The notes: a model not told the origin generated them from the sequence alone. 64,000 bases of DNA from Procambarus clarkii (GCF_040958095.1 NC_091219.1:28131850-28195849), one strand, 5' to 3'. Shown: positions 41,601-52,802, numbered from the stretch's first letter. Numbers and translations: made by a program.

Positions 41601-43316
41601 ACGTTATTCACTTTTCTCCTATGCCAGCAACAATTCCACCATGATTTACTTTCCTTCAAATTATTACATTACCATATACTGCAAGGAAAATTTGCATATA
41701 CCAGCCTATGTAACGAATATTGACCAACCCGACATGTCTGAGGCAACCTAACATGAAACATCTATTTCAAAATGATTAACAGAATAAAACAACCAATGTA
41801 AGCCAAGAAATGGCATGCATATTTAATCACTGAACTACAGTATGTCTGGGCTTTCAACAGAAATGAATTTAGTTACGACAAGGCTATTCCCTAGTTCATA
41901 AAAAAACACTGTATAGCAAAAATAAGTACTGTATTAGGCCCAAGATAGCATATAATAAGCTTGGATTCCCTGGATAGGTTAGGTTCTTCAGTTTCTGAAA
42001 CCGTTTTTAAGAATGACATTTGAATGGCCATAATACAAAATGTGAACTTTTTGGGAGTCCAACAGTACATTTATGAACATTAAAACAAAATGGCTTCATG
42101 TACTATCATTATTGGAGGATGGGCTGTAGACCATTCTTCACACAGATATAGATTAATTTACATGTTTGGAATTCAAATTGCATTTCCCCAGCCCTGGTCA
42201 GCCCTGACAGCAGAGTCTCCAGCAGCAGATCAGTAGACCGCAACAACGCCAACAACAATATGACCAAGATCACCATGGACATCACTGCCACCACTTCCAG
42301 CAGACCTCAGTACCTGCTGGTGAGTCTGCTGGTACTCTGCCTCCTCTTCATAGCCACTTTAGTCGTCCTCAGCATCTTTTTCTGCTGCAGGAGGAGAAGC
42401 AAGCTCTTCCACGTCTATGAAAAGCCTCGTAAGTTGTCTTTATTGGCTATAGAGTATGTCTGTGTCTCGCTGTTTGTCTAGCTGATGGTTTTAATTATTA
42501 GTCAAAATATCAACAAAGAAATAAATACGTGTGATAAGGGTTACTTTAACTTTAAACTTTAAAGTAAGTTGGAGTAAAGTTACTCCAACTTTAAATTTAC
42601 AATACCAAAAGGATGGTGAAAATTCTGGCTTTTATCTCAGATATGAAAGCAACACATATTTATGTTTTTTTTTTTTTTTAGTTCACCCGCCTCTGCCGCC
42701 GCCAATGCTCCCTCGTTTCGTTATACAATCCAAGAACACCCACAACTCTGAGGACAGGGATGACGGAGCCCCCTACGATATTCCTTACGATGAGCTACAA
42801 GACCAACTGAGCAACCATCGCCGGCAGCACCAACACGACCGACGTCTCCAGCGGTCACACCAGCGCCAACACCAAAAGAACCGCCAACTCCATCGTCAGA
42901 AGGGACGTCATCATTACGACAAAACCCAGCTGGTTGACGGAAGTGGCCGTCACCTTTATCAGTATGATAATAACCAGCTGATCGACAGTAGCAACGGTTA
43001 TCTTTATGAACGTAATAACAACCAGAAGATCGCTGTAAACGATTGGCATATCTCTGAACACACCACCCAACTGGTCGACACAAGTAACCATCAACTCAAC
43101 AACACTCAGCTGGTCGACACAAGCAATCAACACACCACCACCCAGCTGGTTGACACAGGCAACCGTCAAGACACCAACACTCAGCTGGTCGACACAAGCA
43201 ATCAACACGACACCCAGCTGGTCGACACGAGCAACCGTCAACATGACGACACCCAGCTGGTCGACACAGGCGATCATGAAAGCCTCAATAGCATCTACGG
43301 CATCATTATAAGATAA
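38603..43316 (+). CDS. Single-pass membrane protein with TQLVDT-repeat cytoplasmic tail, 5 exons, complete
   Basis: The exons are 38603-38675, 39064-39266, 40087-40225, 42192-42428 and 42682-43316, all GT-AG and in phase, giving 428 codons. Residues 1-22 form a signal peptide (MVTIVCTASVFFILTINTV). The ectodomain, about 23-178, has N-glycosylation sites at N38, N61, N75 and N161 and few cysteines. A membrane segment at 179-204 (YLLVSLLVLCLLFIATLVVL) is followed by CCRRRSK, so type I topology is expected. The tail has a proline motif (HPPLPPPMLP, 219-228), tyrosine motifs (APYDIPYDEL, 247-256), a Gln/His/Arg-rich stretch, and a repeat block at 299-415 with seven TQLVD units plus variants. The start has a good context (gaaaATGG). 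Family is not recognised; a receptor or adhesion role is inference. Confidence 0.88.
38797..38940 (+). repeat. SINE-like repeat, family B
   Basis: 'ggtcggcgttcgatccccga' followed by 'tggtctaagtggttgag', 'ccagatccttatcgttatcc' and 'ggcttggcgttttctcc' is the best tRNA-like match of this family. It lies in intron 1 of the membrane protein gene. Confidence 0.65.
38950..39010 (+). repeat. Family C repeat fragment
   Basis: 'gcaatacaatgaaatctaat' followed by 'tggggagtccatgcaagct' resembles the start of family C. It lies in intron 1, just upstream of exon 2. Confidence 0.35.
39296..39415 (+). repeat. 29-bp minisatellite just after the exon 2 donor
   Basis: Four units share 'tagtagtatgtagtgtacaa', at exact 29-base spacing for the first three (39301, 39330, 39359). 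The array begins about 30 bases after the 5' splice site at 39267. Confidence 0.85.
39418..39515 (-). mobile_element. LINE family Y 3' untranslated fragment
   Basis: 'tacctgagggccactaaccc' and 'aggacaggaagccggtggct' match 1.95-2.02 and 40.50 kb. Confidence 0.6.
39635..39705 (+). repeat. tRNA-headed SINE, family A, short body fragment
   Basis: 'aataggtacctgggagttaa' resembles the family A body. A further dispersed repeat (aaggacctctataggcctaa) follows at 39.71-39.77 kb. Confidence 0.4.
40228..40480 (+). repeat. Degenerate minisatellite directly after the exon 3 donor
   Basis: About six irregular units resemble gatggctgtctgtctctgag, beginning within a few bases of the 5' splice site at 40226. 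Confidence 0.7.
40495..40690 (-). mobile_element. LINE family Y 3' fragment
   Basis: 'acctgagggccactaatcct', 'acagcttcggcgggtaggcg' and 'gttccatgg' match 1.95-2.12 kb in order. Confidence 0.7.
40700..40835 (+). repeat. Short-unit minisatellite (gagagagcagatgggt type)
   Basis: About seven units of 15-20 bases with 'gggtgagagagcagatgg' as the clearest form. Confidence 0.75.
40840..42191. other. Remainder of intron 3 of the membrane protein gene
   Basis: AT-rich and without recognisable repeats, RNA genes or coding potential. Confidence 0.4.
42924..43274 (+). repeat. In-frame coding repeat (TQLVDT units)
   Basis: About nine units of 10-15 codons share the DNA core acccagctggtcgacac. Spacing varies by whole codons, so the reading frame is kept. 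Later units are more uniform than the first three (QLVDG, QLIDS, QKIAV). Confidence 0.92.
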
Positions 43317-43373
43317 ATATAATTATATGAATTCATTTCACATCCTGTCACAGGAAACCCGATCAGCATTGTC

Positions 43374-43379
43374 AATAAA
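43374..43379 (+). promoter_or_regulatory. Polyadenylation signal of the TQLVDT membrane protein
   Basis: AATAAA lies 58 bases after the stop codon at 43316. Confidence 0.6.
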
Positions 43380-43489
43380 TTTTACCAGCTACCAGCACTC
43401 CCTCATGACACCAGTGATCACTTTATTAGGGACAGTACAAGAGGCAGAATCAAGGGCTACAGGAACTTCCATAGCAAGATCAGCCGACT

Positions 43490-44900
43490 ATGCAACCAAG
43501 ATTATAGGAGAGACCAGAACCAAGACAAGAAGAAGAAGAAATTGGGGGAAGAACAGAAGCCTTCTTACCCACTGGGGAGGAAGAGGGAGAGGAACCAGAT
43601 TTACATTTACAAGAGATACAGGCATGCCTGGGGCAAGGTATTGTGCAAGAACCTCCACAGTCTCGGTTGAAGAGGGAGAACAAGAGTGGACAACACAAAG
43701 ACGATCAAGAGGATGATGGACATTGGCCTGGACAGATAGCTGTGGAGGAGGGCAAAAACAGAGGGGCACATTGTGGTCGAAAAGTGAAGTAAGGCACAGA
43801 GTAGAGAGGAGGAGAAGTAGAGATGTGGTACTAACCTGGCGGGTAGAAGAGTGGGAAGTTTGGAAATGATGGTTGGAGATCCATCTCTGTGAACTTGTGG
43901 CCTGGAAAAGAGTGAAGAGGGGGAGCTGGTAGAGGTGTGGGAGTTAAAAGTATGGGAATGATTGTGGGAAAAGAAGGTAGTAGTGAAAAAGAAGGTAAGA
44001 GTAGTGCGACACAATACAAACTTAAGTAATGTTAGAGAAAGTCAAGACACCAGACTTGGTGCCAAATATATGATCTCAATGCTTCAAGGCAAGGATGGCC
44101 AGTTCAAACTTTAAATGCACGCATGTGGGAAAAAGGCATGATGGGCCTCACAGCAGGTAATGCAGTGAGCCTGGGATGAAGAGCAACAAGTACGAGAATG
44201 TCCAGGGTCACCACATAAGGGGCAAAGGAAGAACCGCTGCTGCTGCACCTGGAAGAACCATTACCAAATTTTCACCATCTATTGTAAAGGCGTCGAGAGG
44301 GGATGTACTCCTTAATGAAGCATCTGGCACTGACAAGAATGACTAAAGATGGTAGGGTCCCACCACCAAAAGTGATCTGAACTTGAAGGGATTGATGACA
44401 ATGACCACAAGGGGGAGGAGTGAAGGTGTCAATCTGGATAGAAAAGCCCTCAGCCTCAAGGATATAATTGATGTCCTCATGGCAGTCTTTGTGGTCTATC
44501 TCCAGTTGCAACAAGATGCAGAAGAATGACAGTGCCATTGCTTGCATTCAACAGGGTATTTTTGGACATCCCAAACCTGGCTCTCACCAATACAGGACAA
44601 AGTAGCTTGGCAGGTAGCTCCTTTCTGGGAAGGGGCCATAACTACACGAATACCAGTCCGGGTAGGGATAAAAGTAACTTTGAAATCCACAGAGTCAATC
44701 AAGTGCTTATGAATGTGCACATCAGCAGGACGAGTATGTTCATCATGACAAAGATCAAAATTATCAGGCCGCATAGCAGGGCTAAACAAATCCTGGAACA
44801 TTAATCATCACCAGAGGCTTGGAACTCAACCCTGCCAAAGAAACAGGTGGAGAACAGAGAGGGTCAGTTGGGATGGTCCGAGATTAAGCCTGGTCTGGGC
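43490..44900 (-). mobile_element. LINE ORF1 (gag-like) remnant
   Basis: The minus strand encodes broken pieces resembling a LINE ORF1 nucleic-acid-binding protein: HKHLIDSVDFKVTFIPTRTG, FIKEYIPSRRLYNRW and a CCHC-like knuckle CPLCGDPGHSRTC. An acidic, Lys-rich region lies towards 43.5 kb. It could belong to the same lineage as the RNase H LINE copies, whose 5' halves are missing. It directly follows the membrane protein gene, on the other strand. Confidence 0.6.
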
Positions 44901-45309
44901 CTACCAAACCCGGAGCCATGGAGGCCAATATTCCAACATGGTCTGACTCTGGAGTCTGGTTGCCCACCTGACCAGGCTGGGAAAAGGAGAGGGTCGGAAG
45001 AATACATAATCTGAGAAAGTCTTCACTGTCCGGCACATGCACCCACCACGGAGTCCATATTGGAGGCAATAGCACATGGGCAATCAACTTCAGGGTAACC
45101 AAAATAGTAAAATTAATAATAGAAACTACAATAACAATTACTTTCAAAATATTTTATTATTTTTTAACACTGCAAGTAAAATAGTACAATTCAATACTTG
45201 TAGTCTCATAACGAAATATGTAAATACAGAAAGGAGACGACAAGTCACGTGAAAATGAGCAAAAAAGCAGATGAAAAGTGGGAAAACAAAACCACCAGAG
45301 ACAATGAGA

Positions 45310-45500
45310 CACAAGGGCCACACTATCAGTCTTTCATCCTGCGACCACGTCTCACACAAGACACAAGGACCACACCATCAGTCTTTCATCCTGCAACCAC
45401 CTCTCACATAAGACACAAGGGCCACACCGTCAGTCTCATACTGCAACCACCTCTCACACAAGACCAGGGCCACACTATCAGTCTCATCTTGTGAAAGGGC
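45310..45500 (+). repeat. Tandem repeat of about 52 bp, four copies
   Basis: Units share 'ccacactatcagtcttt'-type and 'cacctctcacacaagacac' sequence; the later two are shortened. Confidence 0.8.
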
Positions 45501-45509
45501 AATTGTCTA

Positions 45510-48500
45510 CTCAAAAGTCTATGCCACAGTTGAAGTGATCTCTAAATAAAGTAATAGAAACCTTTCTGAAGATAGCAATCATAGATACATGTTACCAACA
45601 CTATTATTATTGAATTATCAGCAAAGTAATAGTAAAAATATGCATCTTATAATCTTCATAATTCAAAAATTGCTGAATTGTTACAATATTAACATTAACA
45701 TTATTATAATAACTTTATATTCACTAAAAGCAATGTTTTTCTCATCTGGTATAAATGCTCTTACATAAATGAAGACACTGAAAAACATAGCAACTTGGAA
45801 TTTGAACATGTGTTGTACACATGCTTGTATGCAGCATCAAACTTTGGAACCAAATATTATGTTGTCACAAGAGATTCTCTGGATTAATGCCATGCTCTCA
45901 CTGAACCCTCCCAGATGTACAAACCTGGAAATCACAGCGACCCATTCCAAATACGTCCAGAGGCATAACACTGGAAAACTGGAAATTACCTATTCCATCA
46001 ACTGCAGAATTTACAATAAACCAAGAGAATGCCATACACCACTTATTCTGCTAATTGCTGTCATTTTAAAAATATGAACCTCTGAATTGGGTATAGCTTA
46101 CCCTTGGCAATGTTCATAAATATTATATAAATCAACAGTACAATTTCATACAAAATTAATTCCTCGGGCCGGGGGGGGGGGGGGGGGGGGGGCCAAACAG
46201 CATTACTTCTTCCATAAACGTCACCACTGTGAAGCCGGTGATCTCCAAAGCTAAGGTTCCGTAAGTGTATCTAAGGCAAGGCATACTGACAAAACAACTG
46301 TAAGAAATATTAATATTTCTCGCCCCATTACTCCTGAGAAACTCATACTCCTGGACCGGAAGACAAGTTAGAAATGGAATCTGTTCTCCCCTCTTCACTC
46401 CCATGAAATAATATTTATGGCCATAATGGTGTAAGAAATATAGGATAATATTTATCAGATCTGTATTTTAATTCTATTTCCTTGTTGCTTGCTTAACCCA
46501 TAATGAGCAGTTTACTTCAAGTTAACATATGTATGAACACTGGCCATGCTACAATACTATCATAACAAATCTAACAGTGGAAGTGAAGAGGTAAATAATA
46601 TACTAACTAAAAAACACCTTTGTACACTGTATCTATTAATAAATTTTCTCTTAATGAAATGATGAATAATCATTAATGCTACCTAGTAATATCCAAGTAC
46701 TACCAGATGCACATACAAATAGAAAAAAAATCTATATATTTTTAAATTTCTCGTAATAAATCTGAATATAGCTGTACTAATACATCCTACATGGCATCCT
46801 TTGAATGGTATTAAATATTTTTCCTGACAATGTAGCATGACGCATGAAGTGTTTAACGTACAATTTATCTCGCTGCTGTATTCCAAATATAAACAGCTTG
46901 TCCCAACACTCATCAGGTCATGGATAACAGCAACATTACCTCATCTATGTCTCCTACTTACATATTTGAGCTGACAACACAAGAAAAACACAACCTGACA
47001 ATTCCCAGGTCCCCAGGGATGAGGGGATAAAAACAAGAGAATTATAATAAATTTTCACATCTGGCAACACAATTGTTTCATATATTAGGGTAAAGATTTA
47101 TTTTCTTCACTGATGAAAGATCTTAGAATACAACTTTCCCCTCACAATTTAAAATGAATTCTACACTTCCCTCCACTACTCCCATTCCCTACCAAGACAC
47201 ACTTAAAGTTTGCTTCAAATGTGCCCTTGTGTCATGTATTTTGGGAAAAGGAAAATAACACATATATTTACAATGAGGATTTCAGAGTCAAAATTCGATT
47301 ATCTGCAAAGGACCCCAAAACCACCGAATGTTTGGGCCACAAGAATAATGATTCTGTCACTACAGTACTTGTACAGTATAGGAAAATAAGCATTTAGCTG
47401 TTTGGTCCTTTATCATGTATCACATAAGTGTGCTTCATGCTTCACTATAAACTAGTCATTTACAACTTAATATCCATTTGGTATCTTTACAAATGTGAGT
47501 CGGATGAGCAGTTTCCTGGAATTTCAGTAAGCTCAGAAGTATGAAGCATTTTGGCATTCCTAGTGCAACACTACCACAAGTCACCTTATGCCATAGTTCC
47601 ACCTTCCTCGTATATCATTTTCATTGCTATTTATTTACAGGAATGATCATCAACATATATATCGAGCTCTCATCTTTCCAAGTAACTCCTTCAGCACCCA
47701 ATGTCAATACTGGGATGAGTTTTCCAGCACATCAGCACTTAGGAAGCACCACTCAAAATCACCACTGAAACCATCTGGCAATAATGCACTTCAGTCAATT
47801 CAGAATTTATGTAATAAAAAAAAAAGACCCATAGTGGTATGTTGTCAGATATAGAAATGTTTGTAAAAGTTCACTTACAAAACCAGATCATCTAAACTTG
47901 CCAGGAAAAGACTGACTAGGTGTGTATCTCCTGACTAGTGCATACAAGCAGGCAGGATGATATGCATAATCCTCTTCAATGTATACAAACATTACTTGTT
48001 GAAATGGTCACTGAATACTAATACACTGTCCAACATTTCAATGCTGGCAAATTCAAACCTTTTTTTTTTGAACCATTAAGTAACTTTGAGTCACAATAAT
48101 CAACTGAGCTTTGTGAAGCTCAGTTGACTGAAGGCTGAAGGTGCCCCAAATACCGCTGGGCTAAGTAAATGCATCGGAAGAGTCGGTGTCTGTCATGTGC
48201 ACCATCACCTTGAGCAATATGTTTACAGCAGCATATTTCCCACAAATATTCCTTCACTGGTTCTCGTGCTGTGTATTTTAATTTTTTTTTAATTTTAGGG
48301 AAGTGTCACAAATAATTTGTCTGAATAAGGAGATTCGCTATCAAATTAAATTTAATGCATTAAATCTAAAATCTAAAATGTGGACACAACACACCATTGC
48401 TTTGCTTTCCACATGTTGAGGCACACTAAATGCAATTTTTCATTGTAACATATGGTTCCTTCTGTCATGAAATACTTATACCTACATTGTTTAACTAGAA

Positions 48501-48774
48501 TTTTTTGGAAAAAGATTGTCACACCATTCAAATAACATTGGTTGAATCTAAAATATATTCCAGTTAAAGATAACTCGTGCATTTCATGTACAAATCTTCC
48601 ACATATTGTATGGCCTAATAACAGTTATCAACAGAACTAGAACTTAATCTACACTGCACAAATATGACCGAATATAACAATTTTAATTTCAATAAGGCCC
48701 ATTTCCCTGTTTGAAGTCAATGTTTGAATTGGTTAAACAAAGTTATATAAAATGTTCTGATCTACCCCAATGAT
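45510..48774. other. AT-rich stretch; probably 3' UTR and intergenic
   Basis: No recognisable gene. Part may be the 3' UTR of the minus-strand gene ending at 48775. Several TTTATT motifs (AATAAA on the minus strand) occur, for example near 47632. Confidence 0.35.
46171..46192. repeat. G run of 22
   Basis: Uninterrupted poly(G) after 'tcctcgggcc'. It produces a Pro-run in a minus-strand ORF that I do not accept as a gene. Confidence 0.8.
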
Positions 48775-49902
48775 CTATTTTGGTGGGTCAGGTTCAGGCG
48801 ATCCTCTCGTTAATGATGGTTTCTTAAGTACGGAAGGCTTTACTCGAACAGGTGGTTTCATTGCTGGAGTCGATCCACCTGTTGATGCTGCAACAGCCTG
48901 TAGGTATCTTGCAGCTAGCTTCGGAGTCGATGGTGCCACCGTTACTTCCTGTGTTTTTTCTGAACCTGACCGTACCTCAACTCGAACTTCAGAGGACACT
49001 TCAGTGCGTTCACTTCGCATCTCCGAGTCTAGTTGTTGCATCACATTGTCTAAACTACGTACAATACTGGATACTGACGATTCCTCTCCTTCTGTTATCC
49101 TCAACTCGGTGGCATCACTGTTTTTTTTAATTAGGCTAAGGGACGATGTTACTTTAACTGGAACAATTGTCTGAGTTTGTGCATCTGTACTATATCCACC
49201 AAAAGATTTAAGGGCCGGAGTTTTCTTCAATGTACACTGGTTTTGTTTGGCAAAAACCTCACCTGCAGTCATATCAGGAGATTGAGTGCCAGGGGATGAA
49301 CCCCCAGATGAGGAAGAACCATCATAACTTTGGCTCTCACGATGAAGGTGGGTACGGCGCAATCTGGGACTGATGCCACCTTGTTCTTTGGGGGAAGACG
49401 ATAATGGAGTAACTGGCAGATCCATTACTAAATCTGGAGCTCCAGCTACAGGCTTAGGTTTACCTCGTCGTTCCCAGAATGTACGAGGCGCAGGATAATT
49501 GAGACGTTCTTCAGAACTGCTAGAAGAAAGGTTGGAACCTTGGGAGGGGCGTCGAGGTCTCTGCTCCCACGAGTTCCCCTCAGCACGATACCCTCCATCA
49601 TCACGTACTTCTAACATACTACGAGACAATGACCCCCCACTCATGGAGTCACTGGTAGAGGAATTGATCAAACTGATGCTTAACTGCTCCATGTTTTTGC
49701 CCTTCGGAGACTCCTCCATCTTGACCCCTTCATTTGCTTCCGCCACCAATGCAGGGGCCATAGGCTGGGTCACCGACTCAAAGAAGGGGCATGAAGAGTG
49801 CTGGGTGGGTTGGGTGGAATTGGGGGAGGTGGGGGCAACACCTCCACTTTCACCCTGCATGGTGATCTGCAGAGAGCATTCACTACCGAGGAACTCCCCT
49901 GC
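48775..49902 (-). CDS. Last coding exon of an unrecognised Ser/Pro-rich protein (375 residues)
   Basis: On the minus strand a T-rich acceptor (tttttttaccaccag, ending at 49903) opens the frame at AGEFLGSECSLQITMQ, which runs 375 codons to a stop at 48775. It is rich in Ser, Pro, Glu and Arg and looks disordered. Blocks with lower complexity bias are LNYPAPRTFWERRGKPKP, APDLVMDLPVTPLSSSP, FGGYSTDAQTQTIVPVKVT, SSIVRSLDNVMQQLDSEM and LAARYLQAVAAS, ending VKPSVLKKPSLTRGSP. Such tails are common in large cytoskeletal or signalling scaffold proteins, but no family is recognised. Upstream exons should lie above 49.9 kb; none was identified with confidence before the window ends. Confidence 0.8.
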   Translation of the reverse strand, partial: AGEFLGSECSLQITMQGESGGVAPTSPNSTQPTQHSSCPFFESVTQPMAPALVAEANEGVKMEESPKGKNMEQLSISLINSSTSDSMSGGSLSRSMLEVRDDGGYRAEGNSWEQRPRRPSQGSNLSSSSSEERLNYPAPRTFWERRGKPKPVAGAPDLVMDLPVTPLSSSPKEQGGISPRLRRTHLHRESQSYDGSSSSGGSSPGTQSPDMTAGEVFAKQNQCTLKKTPALKSFGGYSTDAQTQTIVPVKVTSSLSLIKKNSDATELRITEGEESSVSSIVRSLDNVMQQLDSEMRSERTEVSSEVRVEVRSGSEKTQEVTVAPSTPKLAARYLQAVAASTGGSTPAMKPPVRVKPSVLKKPSLTRGSPEPDPPK

Positions 49903-49904
49903 CT

Positions 49905-51130
49905 GGTGGTAAAAAAAGAATAAAAAAAACATTAGAATTACGTAAAACTAAACCAATTACTGTATATGTAAAAACATTAGCACAGTTGTTTATAGGGCCT
50001 CTAGTGAGAACACCCTTAACACTTTCTTCTTCTTTTGGCAGAATATTTGCCAAAAGAATGAATTATCTATCAAATAACTATAATGGCATAAGTACACAAA
50101 CATTTGTAACATTTAAAAAAAAAAAAAAGAGCGCCCAAATCAGCCGAAGAAAATCTTAATTCTGGCACTTGAGCAAAAGTGTTGGATGACATTTGTTAAG
50201 TCTTTTATTCATAAATAAAACAAGTACTGTGATCTAAATATTCAGAATCTTATTCAGTGAGTAAATTAAAAAATACTTAATTTAGAACATTAGATTTAGT
50301 GTTTAAAAATTATTCAGTATATATAATGTACAATATACTGACTTCAGCATACAGAAAAAAAAGGTTAAGTGAAAAATATAGAACACTGTACAAGTCAAGA
50401 TACTGTATTTAGAAGAATGATTTTGTATGAACGTTGATTAGACTTATTGTGTAGTAGAATCTTCAGAGATAATTAATTGAAATTCCTTGACATTAGCATC
50501 CCAAAACCTTCCCTCAGTTTTTGTAGCTTGATACATTTTTAGAGCCATCCAGTATCACAACAGTGAGGCTACTGAAGAAGAGGTGCTGGTAGAACATGAA
50601 AATTATCAGTGTTTACCTGTAGCTAGTTTCAAGAGTTTTAGTGATGTATTTTTAAAGCCGTCTAAGCTCTGCTTTTCTGGTAAGTAAATATTACCAGGAG
50701 AAGGCACCAGCCAGGAAGACCATTTAGCACCCTCAGTGTCATGGGATATTAATTCATCAAGTTGTCATTTTACTGCATAGATTAGGGACCTATCCAAGTA
50801 TTTTTCATGTATTAATTATGAAATCTTTCATTCCATTATCATCTACTATTCAAGTACTGTAAAAAATGTTATACTAGATGAGTGCAAGCAGTAAAGTTTC
50901 ATTGTATATTTATGTATATTAAACATTTATTCTCAATGTTTGAGAAAAAACATTACTTTGAATTTTATATTGGGACAAGCTGAGGTGAAGCAAAACTTGA
51001 ATATTTCAGACCAAATACAAATAAATAAATGAAGCCCGAGTGGCTCCCCGATTTCCCCCATCCCCTCCCATTACTCCTGCAGGACTTTCTGGAAGCTTTC
51101 TTAAGTAGGGTGGCAGATTATCATTTGCTC
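49905..51130. other. Presumed intron; no gene seen
   Basis: AT-rich with an A run at about 50117-50129. A donor-like site on the minus strand near 50.62 kb (CTACAG|GTAAAC) was noted without a matching exon. Confidence 0.35.
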
Positions 51131-51134
51131 CCTC

Positions 51135-51370
51135 TATTTACTTAAGTGTATTTACCCAAGTGTAATTACAGGACGAAAGCTATGCGCGTGGTGTCCCATC
51201 TTCCCAGAACTCTGTTATATAACATCTTGAAACTTCTGACAGTTTTGGCCGCCACCACCACCTCACTTAACTTGTTCCAACTGTCTACCACTCTGTTTGT
51301 GAAAGTGACTTTTCTTATATTTCTTTGGCAGCTCTCATTAATTAGCTTAACCCTTGGATAGTGGCTATAG
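51135..51370 (-). mobile_element. CR1-like LINE, 3' end fragment
   Basis: The sequence 'gcgtggtgtcccatcttccc' and the minus-strand peptide RVVDSWNKLSEVVVAAKTVR match the 3' end of the 17.53 kb LINE, including its tail repeats (acttgggtaaatacacttaa). Confidence 0.85.
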
Positions 51371-51769
51371 AAAATGGTCATTCCTTCCTATGTGCAAAAA
51401 ATTTAAAAAATTAAATAATTTTTCATGGTAGAATTACTATTTAGTATGCAAAATGTAAGAAAAACGTGAAAATAAGTGAATATTTATTATTTCACAGGGT
51501 GTAGTCACTCTGAAATATTGTGGGGTGGCAGTGGTCCGGCGTCTAACACACAATGCCGACTTTACTGACACTGAAGTTTTCGAGACAACTCCTGTGGTCT
51601 ACTTGTACGAGTTTCATTGATTGTTTATCACTTGTTTCTCTTTATTTACAAGCGTATGTGTTGAATAACTGGATAAATCACATAATTCACATGACACATA
51701 ATAATGCTTCAAATGATAGGTTTACCTGGTATACTCCATTACAAGTGCATAGTGAAAAGCATGTAAATA

Positions 51770-52099
51770 CAGTGGAACCTTGATTAACAAATTTAATCCG
51801 TTCCAGCACCTAGTTCGTCATGTGAAACGCTTGTCTTTCAAAACAAATTTGCCCATTTAAAATAATGGAAAAAAATTAATCCATTCTACCACTGAAATAC
51901 ATCAATACGATATTCAATTTTTTAAATAATGGAGCAGCCCACCTGCCATACACTGAGCAAACCTTTATGACATTTTTCTTTCTTCAAATTTGTTCAATTT
52001 TATTTTTTTTATTTCTTTTTAAGAAAATGGAGCAGCCTACTTGACATACACTGAACAAACCTTTATGACATTTTTTCTTTTTTCAGATTTGTACAATAT

Positions 52100-52137
<38 letters not shown>

Positions 52138-52802
52138 AAGGTTTGTTCAATGTCAGGTAGCCTACTCCAATTTTATTAAAAAGAAAAATTTATATAAAAA
52201 AAGAAAAATAATGAACAAATTTAAAAAAAGGAGAAATGTCAAAGGTTTGTTCAGTGTTTGCCAGGTAGGATGCTCCACTATGGTATTTTTTCTTGTTTTC
52301 AAATTTGTTCAATTTGTTTTATATGTTTCATATTTTTTATTAATAATGGAGCAGCCTACCTGACACACACTGAACGATCCTTTATGACATTTGTCTTGTT
52401 TCAAATTCTTTCAATTTTTTTGTTTCACTTTTTTTCTAAAATAAAGCAGCCTACCTGACAATCACTGAACGAACATTTTTGACATTCGTTCTTGTCAAAT
52501 TTTTTAAAATTTTGTTTTCTAATTTTGTCTAAAAAAACAAAAATCGATACTTTGCAACATTACAGCAGTCACCCCCTTTACATCCCAGCATCATTAGCAT
52601 CTTTAAACACAAAAAAAAAAAAAAGTTATTTGCATCGTCGGAGGTGTCCGAAAATTTGCGAGAACCAGTGAGAATGCTGCAGGAATTTCTCGTTAATCAA
52701 ACCAAAGCTTGTCAATCGAGACAAATTTTCGCCAAGTGGTGTGCTCGTTATTCTAAATGCTCATACTGTAGATTGAGACGCTCATCACTCGAGGTTTCAC
52801 TG
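51770..52802. mobile_element. Non-autonomous TA-flanked DNA transposon with internal repeated units
   Basis: It starts CAGTGGAACCTTGATTAAC and ends with the inverted CAGTGAAACCTCGAGTGAT, each next to TA, a pogo/Tigger or mariner-like pattern. The interior holds five to six copies of a roughly 110-base unit (ggagcagcctacctgacata, cactgaacaaacctttatga). At least one copy, about 52135-52275, is inverted relative to the rest. It also contains a T run (52102-52133). No transposase is encoded. Confidence 0.8.

Noticed and set aside
42855-43277. 140-codon minus-strand ORF with repeated ACVDQLGVV
   Set aside because: Antisense shadow of the TQLVDT coding repeat, which has a signal peptide, membrane segment and phase-consistent exons on the plus strand.
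43327-43716. 129-codon plus-strand ORF after the membrane protein gene
   Set aside because: Mostly antisense to the LINE ORF1 remnant, with Arg-rich composition caused by that relic.
46156-46404. 82-codon minus-strand ORF ending in a proline run
   Set aside because: The proline run is the antisense of a 22-base G tract, and nothing else supports coding.
49499-49912. 137-codon plus-strand ORF
   Set aside because: Antisense to the Ser/Pro-rich exon, with no motif or splice context of its own.
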